Notes under the pieces: model-generated
Database searches by the model: none
Seen by the model: the letters and a program-made list of their open reading frames with translations, nothing else
Told to the model about the DNA's origin: nothing
Made by a program: the position numbers and the translations under genes
Shown here: positions 44,190 through 52,601 of the stretch, in pieces
Layout: each line of letters opens with the position of its first letter
How positions within the stretch are numbered: the stretch's first letter is position 1
DNA from: CALDTK01 sp965215215
GTDB lineage: Bacteria > Bacteroidota > Bacteroidia > Chitinophagales > Saprospiraceae
Length of the DNA stretch: 64,000 nucleotides
Assembly (NCBI GenBank): GCA_965215215.1
Contig: OZ244043.1
Span: forward strand, 186,001-250,000
Reading direction: 5' to 3'

Positions 44190-46793
44190 ATGATTCGATC
44201 TTTACAAACTTTCGGCGCGGTATTCGCGACTCTCCTCGCCCTGCCCGGGGCGTTCGCCCAGGGGAACGACGCCCGCCCCGTGGTCTGCGGCAATCTGGCC
44301 GACGCCCCCCGCGTAACGTGCATGCTCCGCCAGGTCGACGATCTCGTGCAGCGCCAGGAGCTCGTCGTCGCCACGACCGTCGCCTTCGACGCCATGGAGC
44401 TCGCCCGTAACATCGGCGATGCGGATCTGCGCTACCGGGCGCACATGCGCACCGGGCAGCTTTACGTGAGCAAGCGCGATTACCCGAACGCGATGCGGCA
44501 GTTCGTCCAGGCGCTCAAGATCGCCGATACGGAGGTCGACTCCGGCTGGAGGATCGAGGGCAAGGGGGCCATCGGGACCACGTTCGCCGCCATGGAGGAT
44601 TACGTGCAGGCGGAAAGCAACCTCACCGAGGCCCTCGGTCTCGCCAAGGCGAACAAGCTCACCAGCGAAGCGGCCCGTATGTACGCCGCCCTCGGCGACG
44701 TGTACCTGCGCAAGGGCGTGATCGGCAAGAGCCAGCAGCACCTGCGCACCGCCATCGATTTGCTCACGCAGCTCGAGGAGTACGAGCGGGCGGCCGACGT
44801 GTCCGGACAGCTCGCCGACCAGTACCTCGAGGCCGGCGACTACGACAACGCCGAGGCCTACGCCGAGCGCACGCTCCAACTCCACAGCGGCACCGACGAC
44901 ATGCGCGCCGTGGCCGCCGACAACCAGCGCCTCGCCCGCGTGTCGACCGCCTTCGACGATTACGAGTCCTCCCTCGAGTTCAACGAGATCGCCAACGGCA
45001 TCTACCGGCGGCTCGGCGACGAGGTGGGGATCGTGGAAACCCTCAAGGATTTCGCCCTCACCCACCAGGAGCTCGGCCAGCGTCGCACGGCGCGCAAGCA
45101 CGCCGACGACGCCATGGAGCGCTTGCGCAAAATGACGGGGGCCGAGGCCTTCGAAGTGGCGCGCGACCTCTCCCTCTACTACGAGCGGGCCGGCGATTTC
45201 AAGATGGCGCTCAACGCCCAGCAGGACTTCAACCGCCGCCGGGAGGCGTTTTTCGGAAACGAGAAATCCCGCGCCCTCACCGAGCTGAAAACGCAGTACG
45301 ACAGTCAGTTCGCGACCGAGAAAGCGCAGCGCCGCATCGAACTCCTCGAGGTCGAGCGCGATTCCGAGCGCCTCTGGCGGGGCTTCCTGCTCGTGCTCGT
45401 AGCCATGGCCATCGGCCTGGCCGCCGTCCTCTACCGCGGCATCCGCCGCAAGAAGGCCGCTAACGACCTGCTGCAGTCCAAGAACGACGAGATCCAGCGC
45501 CAGGCCACGGAGATCGACCTCAAGAACCTCGAGGTCAGCGAGAAAAACGACAACCTCAACTCGCTCAACGCCAAGCTCGTCGACGAGATGGCCGAGCGCG
45601 AGTCGATCCAGAAGACCTCCTTCGCCCGCGACCGCTTCCTGGCCACCATGAGCCACGAGATGCGCACGCCGATCAACATCATCTCCGGCCTCTGCCACCT
45701 CCTCCTCGAGGAAAATCCGCGGCCCGATCAAGTGGAGCACCTGCGTACGCTCCAGTTCTCGGCCAACAACCTGGTCGTGTTCATCAACGACATCCTCGAC
45801 TTCTCCAAGATCGAGGCCGGCAAGCTCAACCTCGAGAGTCGCGAGTTCAACCCGCGTCGCCTGTTCGAAGAGATCGGCTCGCGCTTCGAGATGGCGGCCA
45901 AGGAGAAGGACATCACCGTGACCACCACCTTCGACGACGCGATTCCGGCCTGCCTGGTCGGCGATCCGGCTCGCTTCAACCAGATCATGACCAACCTGGT
46001 GCAAACCAGCTTCGCCCACTCGGTGAAAGGAAACGTGAGCCTCTCCATGCGCGTCGAGGAGCTGACCCCGGAGACGACCATGGTCCGCTTCGAGATCGAG
46101 GACGACGGACAGGTGATGGACGACAAGCAACTGGAATCCATGTTCCGCAGCTTCACGTACAATCCGGACGACGTGTTCGAGGGCTACAACTCCTCCGACC
46201 TCGTACTCGCGATCACCCGTCGCCTGGTCGACCTCCAAAACGGCCAGATCGAAGTCGGCCCCCGCCCCGAAGGCGGCAACCGCTTCACGGTGCTCCTCAC
46301 CTTCCGCATCGTCTCCGACACCGCCGCCCGCAAGCGGGTAGGCACGCCCAAGGTCTTCGAGCACCTGGCGGGCAACTCGATCCTGCTCGTCGAGGACAAC
46401 AAGATCAACTCGCTCGTGGTGCAGAAGATGCTCACGCGACTCGGTATCGACGTGGTTACGGCCCTAGATGGCGTCGAAGCCCTCGAAGTTCTGGCCAACC
46501 GCACCTTCGACCTCGTGCTGATGGACATCCAGATGCCGAAGATGGACGGCTACCGCGCCACCGCCGAGATCCGCAAGCACATCAACCCGAGCGTACGCGA
46601 GGTCCCGGTCATCGCCCTCACGGCCTCCGCCTTCCTCTCCGAGCGTGAGAAAGCCAAGCTCTTCGGCATGAACGACCACGTCGGTAAGCCCTTCGCCCCC
46701 GAAGAGCTGCTCGACAAGATCACCAACTGCCTCGCCGTGCACCGCGGCGAGCGGGAGGTCGATACCGGTGGCGTGGTGCGCTCGTCGCGCTAG
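44190..46793 (+). CDS. hybrid sensor histidine kinase with degenerate ATP-binding domain
   Basis: 867 residues. Order: signal peptide (to FAQ), six or more TPR units (about 60-390), one transmembrane helix (about 397-416), a coiled coil, HisKA with FLATMSHEMRTPIN (His489), a HATPase_c-like domain and a receiver domain (ILLVEDNKIN; phospho-acceptor Asp779 in LVLMDIQMPKMDG; Lys in VGKPF). The receiver is intact. In the ATPase domain the N box reads TNLVQTSFAH (usual Asn lost), the G1 box reads EDDGQV instead of DTGIG and the G2 region reads NSSDLVLAI instead of GTGLGLAI. ATP binding is therefore doubtful, and it may receive phosphate from another kinase. The TPR sensor architecture is common in Bacteroidota. 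Confidence 0.88.
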   Translation: MIRSLQTFGAVFATLLALPGAFAQGNDARPVVCGNLADAPRVTCMLRQVDDLVQRQELVVATTVAFDAMELARNIGDADLRYRAHMRTGQLYVSKRDYPNAMRQFVQALKIADTEVDSGWRIEGKGAIGTTFAAMEDYVQAESNLTEALGLAKANKLTSEAARMYAALGDVYLRKGVIGKSQQHLRTAIDLLTQLEEYERAADVSGQLADQYLEAGDYDNAEAYAERTLQLHSGTDDMRAVAADNQRLARVSTAFDDYESSLEFNEIANGIYRRLGDEVGIVETLKDFALTHQELGQRRTARKHADDAMERLRKMTGAEAFEVARDLSLYYERAGDFKMALNAQQDFNRRREAFFGNEKSRALTELKTQYDSQFATEKAQRRIELLEVERDSERLWRGFLLVLVAMAIGLAAVLYRGIRRKKAANDLLQSKNDEIQRQATEIDLKNLEVSEKNDNLNSLNAKLVDEMAERESIQKTSFARDRFLATMSHEMRTPINIISGLCHLLLEENPRPDQVEHLRTLQFSANNLVVFINDILDFSKIEAGKLNLESREFNPRRLFEEIGSRFEMAAKEKDITVTTTFDDAIPACLVGDPARFNQIMTNLVQTSFAHSVKGNVSLSMRVEELTPETTMVRFEIEDDGQVMDDKQLESMFRSFTYNPDDVFEGYNSSDLVLAITRRLVDLQNGQIEVGPRPEGGNRFTVLLTFRIVSDTAARKRVGTPKVFEHLAGNSILLVEDNKINSLVVQKMLTRLGIDVVTALDGVEALEVLANRTFDLVLMDIQMPKMDGYRATAEIRKHINPSVREVPVIALTASAFLSEREKAKLFGMNDHVGKPFAPEELLDKITNCLAVHRGEREVDTGGVVRSSR

Positions 46794-46794
46794 G

Positions 46795-47505
46795 CTACAT
46801 GTCCTCGAGCAGCTCCCCGAAGTGCATGAAGGCGCTGCTCGCGTCCGGGGGCGCACTGCTTACGTCCACGGGCGCCTTACCTACCGGATGCTCGAACCGT
46901 AGGCGGTAGGCGTGCAGTCCGATCGATTTGTCCTCGAGGGCCGCACGGGCCCCGTAGCGCAGGTCGCCGAGCAGCGGCATGCCGGCGGCGGCCAGCTGCA
47001 CGCGGATTTGGTGCCGGCGCCCCGTGGCGGGTCTTACCTCGAGCAACGAGTAGGAGGCCACGCGGGCCAGCAGGCGGTAGGTGAGCTCCGACCGTTTCGC
47101 GCCGGAGCCGGCCTGGCGTTCGGAGGTGTGCGCCCGCATGCGCTTTACGGTCTCGTCGTGCCGCAGGAAATGCACGAGCTTTCTCTCCTCTTCCGTTACG
47201 TGCGACTGCACCACGGCGAGGTAGGTTTTCTCCACCTCCCGCTTCGCGAACATCGGCTGTATCCGGCTGAGGGCCTTGCTCGTTCGGGCGAGGATGACGA
47301 GCCCGCTCACCGGCCTGTCGATCCGGTGCGCGAGCCCTAGAAATACCGCGCCGGGCTTGTCGTACTGGTGCTTGATGTAGCGCTTGCCCCAATCGAGCAC
47401 GGTGCGGTCGCCGGTGTCGTCCCCCTGGGAGAGCATGCCGGCGGGCTTGTCGACGACGAGCAGGTGGTTGTCCTCGAAGACAATTTTGGGATTGTAGCGT
47501 TCCAT
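46795..47505 (-). CDS. RluA-family pseudouridine synthase
   Basis: 236 residues. The catalytic motif is GLAHRIDRPVSGLVILARTSKA (Asp in HRID), with YLAVVQ, the substrate-loop RPATGRRHQIRVQLA and GDLRYGA. There is no S4 domain, so it is a short RluA-type enzyme acting on rRNA or tRNA uridines; the exact position cannot be told. The start (47505) is only 5 bases from the divergent mqnD start. Confidence 0.9.
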   Translation of the reverse strand: MERYNPKIVFEDNHLLVVDKPAGMLSQGDDTGDRTVLDWGKRYIKHQYDKPGAVFLGLAHRIDRPVSGLVILARTSKALSRIQPMFAKREVEKTYLAVVQSHVTEEERKLVHFLRHDETVKRMRAHTSERQAGSGAKRSELTYRLLARVASYSLLEVRPATGRRHQIRVQLAAAGMPLLGDLRYGARAALEDKSIGLHAYRLRFEHPVGKAPVDVSSAPPDASSAFMHFGELLEDM

Positions 47506-47510
47506 CGGGC

Positions 47511-48362
47511 GTGAAGCTAGCCACCGCCTACTCCCCCTGCCCCAACGACACGTTCATCTTCGACGCCATGGTGCACGGGCGCGTCGATACCGAGGGCCTC
47601 ACCTTCGAGCCCGTGCTCGCGGACGTGGAGGAGCTCAACCACCGGGCTTTCGCCAAAACGACGGACACCGCGCAGCGGGGCGCCTACCCGATCACCAAGC
47701 TGAGCTACCACGCCCTGGCGCACGTGCAGCGCGACTACCGCTTACTCGATGCGGGCAGCGCGCTCGGCGAGGGGATCGGCCCGCTGTTGATCGCGGAGCG
47801 CGGACTCTCCGAAGCCGAGATCACCGCCGGACCGCTGGCTACGCCGGGCGAGTTTACGACCGCGTCTTTCCTGCTGCGGCTCGCCTACCCGCGGGCCAAC
47901 GACCTGCGGCCCTACGTCTTCAACGAGATCGAGGCGGCCATCCGCGCCCGCGAGGTCGCCGCCGGCGTGATCATCCACGAAAACCGGTTTACCTACGCCG
48001 AGCGGGGATTCAGTTTGCTGCTCGACCTGGGCGAGTTCTGGGAGAACGCGACCGGCATGCCCATCCCGCTCGGCGGCATCGCCGTACGACGGGATTTGCC
48101 GCAAGGCGTCCAGGAGACCATCGGCCGCGTGTTGCGCCGCTCGGTGGACTACGCGTTGACCAACCCGACCGCCAGCGCCAGTTACGTCGCGGCGCACGCG
48201 CAGGAGATGGCCCCGGACGTACAGTACCTGCACATCCGCACCTACGTAAACGACTACTCGGTATCGCTCGGGGAGAAGGGCCGCGCGGCCGTCCGAACCC
48301 TCTTTCGCATGGCCGCCGAACGCGAGCTCATTCGTGGACTGCAAGATGACCTCTTCGTGTAG
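47511..48362 (+). CDS. mqnD: 1,4-dihydroxy-6-naphthoate synthase
   Basis: 283 residues. It opens [26 protein letters not shown], the MqnD signature, with [21 protein letters not shown] and [15 protein letters not shown] further on. MqnD converts cyclic dehypoxanthine futalosine to 1,4-dihydroxy-6-naphthoate in the futalosine pathway to menaquinone. The start is GTG at 47511, and the family's N-terminus permits no later start. Because rluA starts 5 bases away on the other strand, its promoter must lie within the rluA coding region. Confidence 0.93.
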   Translation: MKLATAYSPCPNDTFIFDAMVHGRVDTEGLTFEPVLADVEELNHRAFAKTTDTAQRGAYPITKLSYHALAHVQRDYRLLDAGSALGEGIGPLLIAERGLSEAEITAGPLATPGEFTTASFLLRLAYPRANDLRPYVFNEIEAAIRAREVAAGVIIHENRFTYAERGFSLLLDLGEFWENATGMPIPLGGIAVRRDLPQGVQETIGRVLRRSVDYALTNPTASASYVAAHAQEMAPDVQYLHIRTYVNDYSVSLGEKGRAAVRTLFRMAAERELIRGLQDDLFV

Positions 48363-48417
48363 GCTCGCCGGGCCACCTTTACCGCGCCTAACCACCGGAC
48401 AAAAACCAACCCGCCCC

Positions 48418-49530
48418 ATGTTGATCGGCCTGCCCACAGAAGTTAAAAACAACGAATCCCGCGTAGCCCTCACCCCGGGCGGCGTCTACGAGCTCACGCA
48501 GAGCGGCCACCGGGTGATGGTACAGGTCGGGGCCGGTGAGGGAAGCGGGTTCGAGGACGAGGAATACGACGAGGCCGGCGGCGAGCTCGTGGGGGCGCGA
48601 GAGGAGATCTGGCGGCGGGCCGAGATGATCGTGAAGGTGAAGGAGCCGATCGAGGAGGAGTACGAGCTCGTTCGCGCCGGACAGCTCGTGTTTACCTACT
48701 TCCACTTCGCGAGCTCCGAGCCCCTGACCCACGCCATGCTCCGCTCGGGGGCGACCTGCATCGCGTACGAGACGGTGGAGCTGCCCGACCGCACGCTCCC
48801 GCTGCTGGTACCGATGTCGGAGGTGGCCGGGCGTATGAGCGTGCAGGAGGGCGCCAAGTACCTCGAGAAGCCGGTCCGCGGTCGCGGCGTACTGCTCGGT
48901 GGGGTCCCGGGCGTTCCCCCCGGGAAGGTCGTGATCCTCGGCGGGGGGGTCGTCGGCACGCAGGCCGCGCGTATGGCGGCGGGCCTCGGGGCGCAGGTCG
49001 TGATCTTCGACGTCAACCTCAACCGGCTCCGCTACCTCAACGAGGTGTTGCCGGCCAACGTGGTGACGCTCTACAGCAACCAATACAACATCCGGCGGGA
49101 GATCAGCAACGCCGACCTGATCGTCGGTGCGGTGCTGCTCCACGGCGCGAAGGCCCCGAAGCTCATCCGGCGGGAGATGCTCAAGGACCTGCGCGCCGGG
49201 ACCGTGCTCGTGGACGTGGCCGTGGATCAGGGGGGCTGCATCGAGACCTGCAAGCCGACCACCCACGAGGATCCGACCTTCATCATCGACGACGTGGTGC
49301 ACTACTGCGTGGCCAACATGCCGGGGGCCGTACCCTACACCTCCACCATCGCGCTCACCAACGCTACCCTACCCTACGTACTCAAGCTGGCCCAACTCGG
49401 CTGGCGCGAGGCCTGCTCGCGCGATGCGGCCCTCGCCAAGGGCCTCAACATTGTGGCCGGCGAGATCGTGTACGAGGGCGTAGCCGAGGCTTTCGGGCTG
49501 GAGTACACGCCGCTGGCACCCGTTGTGTAG
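48418..49530 (+). CDS. ald: alanine dehydrogenase
   Basis: 370 residues. It starts [26 protein letters not shown]. The NAD-binding motif is [22 protein letters not shown]; substrate-site landmarks include [26 protein letters not shown] (Lys and His) and [12 protein letters not shown]. It interconverts L-alanine and pyruvate with NAD. Length and motifs are normal. It begins 55 bases after mqnD. Two small hairpins, GCACC-AAA-GGTGC (49545-49557) and CCGTT-GGGA-AACGG (49566-49579), follow the stop. Confidence 0.96.
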   Translation: MLIGLPTEVKNNESRVALTPGGVYELTQSGHRVMVQVGAGEGSGFEDEEYDEAGGELVGAREEIWRRAEMIVKVKEPIEEEYELVRAGQLVFTYFHFASSEPLTHAMLRSGATCIAYETVELPDRTLPLLVPMSEVAGRMSVQEGAKYLEKPVRGRGVLLGGVPGVPPGKVVILGGGVVGTQAARMAAGLGAQVVIFDVNLNRLRYLNEVLPANVVTLYSNQYNIRREISNADLIVGAVLLHGAKAPKLIRREMLKDLRAGTVLVDVAVDQGGCIETCKPTTHEDPTFIIDDVVHYCVANMPGAVPYTSTIALTNATLPYVLKLAQLGWREACSRDAALAKGLNIVAGEIVYEGVAEAFGLEYTPLAPVV

Positions 49531-49594
49531 AACCGTCGCCGATTGCACCAAAGGTGCGCTTGGAGCCGTTGGGAAACGGTACGTACTCCACCCT

Positions 49595-50689
49595 ATGCGT
49601 TTAGCTTTTACCCTGGTCGGCTTACTTGCCTCGTTGACGGCGTTGCGGGCCCAAATTTACTCAAACGAATTCCTGAGTGTCGGCGTGGGCGCGCGGGCCC
49701 TCGCGATGGGCAACAGCGTGGTCGCCTCCTCTACGGATATCTACTCCGCGTACTGGAATCCGGCCGGACTCGCCGGCGTGAGTGAGGAGACCGGCGTGCT
49801 CGCCGGCGCCATGCACGCCGAGCAGTTCGCCGGGGTGGCCAAGTACGACTACATCGGCGTGAGCATCCCGCTCAGCACCACCGGTCGCCGCATCGGGCTG
49901 AGCCTCATCCGCCAGGGGGTCGACGACATCCCGAATACGATCAACCTGTACAATCCGGACGGGACGCTCGACTACGACAACGTAACCTCGTTCTCGTCCG
50001 CGGACTACGGCGTGCTCTTCTCTTACGCGCAGCCCACGAAGTTGATGAAGGGCGATTTGGCCGTGGGCGGCAACCTCAAGGTGGTGCGCCGGATCATCGG
50101 TGAGTTTTCTTCGGCCTGGGGGGTCGGTCTAGATATCGGGGCGCGGTTGGAGCGCGGTAAGTGGCAGGTTGGGCTCACGCTGCGCGACGCGACTAGCACT
50201 TACAATGCCTGGAAGAACAACCTCGATGACCGTACCAAAGAAGTGCTGGAAGCTACCAATAACACCCTACCCGATGTGAGCGGGAGCGAGACAACCTTGC
50301 CGAGCATACTCCCCGCCGTGAGCTACCGCTTCGCGTACAAGCAACTCGGCTTCTCGCCGGAGGTAGCGGCCTGGGTAACGTTCGACGGCGAGCGCAACAC
50401 ACTGCTCGCGGGCAAGCCGGTAAGCCTAGATTTGGGTACGGGCCTCGAGGTCGACTACAAGGAGACCGTCTTCCTGCGTTTAGGCGTGGATCAGTGGCAG
50501 CGTTACCAAGCGCCCGGGGAGGAAAGCGAGAAGCTCATCGTACGGCCTGGCCTCGGCCTCGGCATCCGGCTCAAGAGCGTGGCCTTAGACTACGCTTTCT
50601 CCAACCCGGGCAGCGGGAACTCCCTGTACGCACACGTATTTAGCCTCCAGCTCGCGCTCCGCCGGCCGGGTCCGGCGCGTGTAAATTGA
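49595..50689 (+). CDS. PorV/PorQ-family outer-membrane barrel protein (T9SS-associated)
   Basis: 364 residues. The signal peptide (to ALRAQ) is followed by IYSNEFLSVGVGARALAMGNSVVASSTDIYSAYWNPAGL, the PorV-type opening (FadL-like barrel). Eight or more barrel strands follow, ending LYAHVFSLQLALRRP. PorV escorts or anchors cargo with type A sorting domains; PorV2-type paralogues are common in Bacteroidota, so this is likely one of several in the genome. ATG at 49595 was chosen for the signal peptide. Confidence 0.83.
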   Translation: MRLAFTLVGLLASLTALRAQIYSNEFLSVGVGARALAMGNSVVASSTDIYSAYWNPAGLAGVSEETGVLAGAMHAEQFAGVAKYDYIGVSIPLSTTGRRIGLSLIRQGVDDIPNTINLYNPDGTLDYDNVTSFSSADYGVLFSYAQPTKLMKGDLAVGGNLKVVRRIIGEFSSAWGVGLDIGARLERGKWQVGLTLRDATSTYNAWKNNLDDRTKEVLEATNNTLPDVSGSETTLPSILPAVSYRFAYKQLGFSPEVAAWVTFDGERNTLLAGKPVSLDLGTGLEVDYKETVFLRLGVDQWQRYQAPGEESEKLIVRPGLGLGIRLKSVALDYAFSNPGSGNSLYAHVFSLQLALRRPGPARVN

Positions 50690-50696
50690 CCCCACT

Positions 50697-51341
50697 CTAC
50701 TCCGCGGAACGGATGTAGCGAAAGTGCCCGTTCATCTGGATGCGGTGCTTCATCGCGCTCGCCTCCCTCGCTTTTTCCAGGGCGGGCTCGAGTTGAGCCA
50801 GCAGGAACCCGAGGCGGGCGTCCTCGTCGCTGAGGCTCAGGAGACGGTACTCTTGTTTTGGCGAAAGCCCGACCCCGTGTCCGACCGCAAAACTGAAGCC
50901 CCCCTCGGTGGCCGGCGGTAGCTCGCGGTGGACCCCGAGTAGCTTGTAGAGCTCATTACAGCCCTCCCGCAGCAGTTCCGCCCGGTCGGTATTGCGCGCC
51001 TCAAATTCGTAGTCGAGCCGCTCCACCCCCCCGCGCGGGTACAGCTTGTCCTCCGGCTCGTTGTCGAAGCTCTGCACCTCCACCACGCCGACGCCGCGCG
51101 TCTCCACGTCGAGCTCCCCGGACGCATAGGTTTTGACCACGCGTTCGAGGGTGAGCTCGGTGCCGAGGCGGCGCAATTGCGTATCGATGAAGGGTACGAT
51201 CACGAACGTGCCCTCCGGTTCGGCGCGCAGCTCGGCGAACAGCTGCCGGTACCGTTGTTCGAAGATGTGGAGCTTGACTTGCTCGCCCGGGAAGGCGACT
51301 AGGCCGAGCGGGAAGAAGGGAAGTGTAGCGGGCTGACTCAT
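50697..51341 (-). CDS. LON peptidase substrate-binding domain protein
   Basis: 214 residues. The N-terminal LPFFPLGLVAFPGEQVKLHIFEQRYRQLFAE is the LON N-terminal (LAN) domain opening, and the rest is the helical half. No ATPase or protease domain is attached. Such stand-alone proteins occur widely and their function is unknown. The ATG at 51341 is preferred over upstream starts. It faces the PorV-like gene tail-to-tail with 7 bases between stops. Confidence 0.87.
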   Translation of the reverse strand: MSQPATLPFFPLGLVAFPGEQVKLHIFEQRYRQLFAELRAEPEGTFVIVPFIDTQLRRLGTELTLERVVKTYASGELDVETRGVGVVEVQSFDNEPEDKLYPRGGVERLDYEFEARNTDRAELLREGCNELYKLLGVHRELPPATEGGFSFAVGHGVGLSPKQEYRLLSLSDEDARLGFLLAQLEPALEKAREASAMKHRIQMNGHFRYIRSAE

Positions 51342-51400
51342 CGATAGCTGAACATGGCTCTTCCGACCAGGTTGCATCTAGCGGGCTGTGCAGGGGCGCA

Positions 51401-51414
51401 GCTTTCGCTAAAAC
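51401..51414. repeat. dispersed 14-base motif GTTTTNGCGAAAGC, intergenic copy
   Basis: GCTTTCGCTAAAAC at this place is a perfect copy (reverse orientation) of the motif GTTTTNGCGAAAGC. Other perfect copies: 9166-9179, 20623-20636, 28430-28443, 30880-30893, 47646-47659, 50855-50868, 62180-62193. One-mismatch copies: 4457-4470, 7830-7843, 9366-9379, 27974-27987, 40335-40348. Shorter 13-base forms lacking the central N: 4361-4373, 12330-12342, 13073-13085. Found by eye, so the list may be incomplete. This copy lies 11 bases before the GTG of the baeRF gene. Confidence 0.8.
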
Positions 51415-51424
51415 AGTATTCACC

Positions 51425-52582
51425 GTGTTTACACAATCTGACTTCAATCGCCTAGCGGAGCACCAAGGTGCACCCGCCGTGACAATTTACCTGCCTACCC
51501 ACCGCGCCGGCGAGGCCACCAAAGACGGCCACGACCGCATCGCGTACAAGGATGCCGTGAAGGAGGTCAAGCGCCAGCTCGAGGCCACCGGCGAGCTCGA
51601 CGGAGCCGCCGTCGACGAGTTCGTGGGCCGGCTGCACGCCGTCGACGACGCCCCCGGTTTCTGGGAGCACCAGAGTGACGCACTCGGCGTGTTCGCGAAC
51701 GGCGAAAGCGTAGAAACTTTTAACCTGCCGATCCAGCTGGAGACAGCCATCGTCCGGGTGGGCCAAGGGTTCCAGTTGAGCCACACCGCCGGTGTACTCG
51801 GCTCCGAGATGCGCTACTACATCTTCTCGCTCACGCAAAACGAGACGGCGTTCTACGAGGCCACCCGTTATTCCATTACGCCGGTACGGATCCACGATGA
51901 GGTCCCTACGAACCTGGCCGAGACGCGGGTGGTGTTCGACGGCGGTGAGCCGCAGCACCAACCGCGACCGGACGGTGGGGCGCCCAACGTGGTCAGCGGG
52001 CAGGGCGGCGAAAGCGAATCGCGCGACGCAAAATTGCAGAACTACTACGAGCGCATCAACGACGGACTGATGAAGCTGCTGGAACGGCAGCGCGAGCCCC
52101 TGGTGGTCGTGTGCGACGAACAGCACTTCGCCGATTTCTCGAAGGCGCTGCACTACAAAAATCTCGTACCCAAGCCACTCAGCGTCCATCCCAACGCCCT
52201 CGACCCGACGAGTCTGCACGCGGCGACCCTCGAGGTCGTGGAGCCCTATTTCGCGCAGAGCGCGCAAAAGTTATCCGAGGCGTTCGAGGTGGCGGCCGGC
52301 GCCAAACGGATCGCGTACCAGGCGGACGAAGCCGTCCCCGCGGCGATCGGCGGTCGGGTGGATACGCTCTTCGTCGCGAAGGACATGAAGCCTATCTACG
52401 GGGTGTACCGAGAGGATACGAACTCGGTGTCGATGCATTTGGAGAAGCAATCCGACAGCGTTGACTTGTTGGAGCTCGCCATTCGTGCGACGCTCAAAAA
52501 CGACGGGGCGGTAGCGAGCAAGGAGGGTGATCTCCCGCTCGAAGGCAGCAACCTCGCGGCGATCCTCCGCTACAGCTACTGA
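51425..52582 (+). CDS. baeRF-family (eRF1-like fold) protein
   Basis: 385 residues. The opening APAVTIYLPTHRAGEATKDGHDRIAYKDAVKEVKRQLE matches bacterial relatives of archaeal/eukaryotic release factor 1 (baeRF3/7-like). Later segments REPLVVVCDEQHFADFSKALHY and VDTLFVAKDMKPIYGVY agree with the C-terminal domains of that family. The baeRF proteins are predicted to act at stalled or hibernating ribosomes; no biochemical role is proven for this branch. The start is GTG at 51425. Confidence 0.75.
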   Translation: MFTQSDFNRLAEHQGAPAVTIYLPTHRAGEATKDGHDRIAYKDAVKEVKRQLEATGELDGAAVDEFVGRLHAVDDAPGFWEHQSDALGVFANGESVETFNLPIQLETAIVRVGQGFQLSHTAGVLGSEMRYYIFSLTQNETAFYEATRYSITPVRIHDEVPTNLAETRVVFDGGEPQHQPRPDGGAPNVVSGQGGESESRDAKLQNYYERINDGLMKLLERQREPLVVVCDEQHFADFSKALHYKNLVPKPLSVHPNALDPTSLHAATLEVVEPYFAQSAQKLSEAFEVAAGAKRIAYQADEAVPAAIGGRVDTLFVAKDMKPIYGVYREDTNSVSMHLEKQSDSVDLLELAIRATLKNDGAVASKEGDLPLEGSNLAAILRYSY

Positions 52583-52601
52583 GTCGGTCGCGTTGACTCA
52601 G
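52579..52601. terminator. small bidirectional hairpin holding both stop codons
   Basis: CTGAGTC (52579-52585) and GACTCAG (52595-52601) form a 7-base stem with a 9-base loop. The TGA stop of the baeRF gene and the TGA stop of tamL (opposite strand) each lie within an arm, making it a plausible shared terminator or 3'-end structure. Confidence 0.5.

Noticed and set aside
44202..46364. 720-codon minus-strand open frame opposite the histidine kinase
   Set aside because: It mirrors the third-base GC bias of the kinase gene and shows no family motif.
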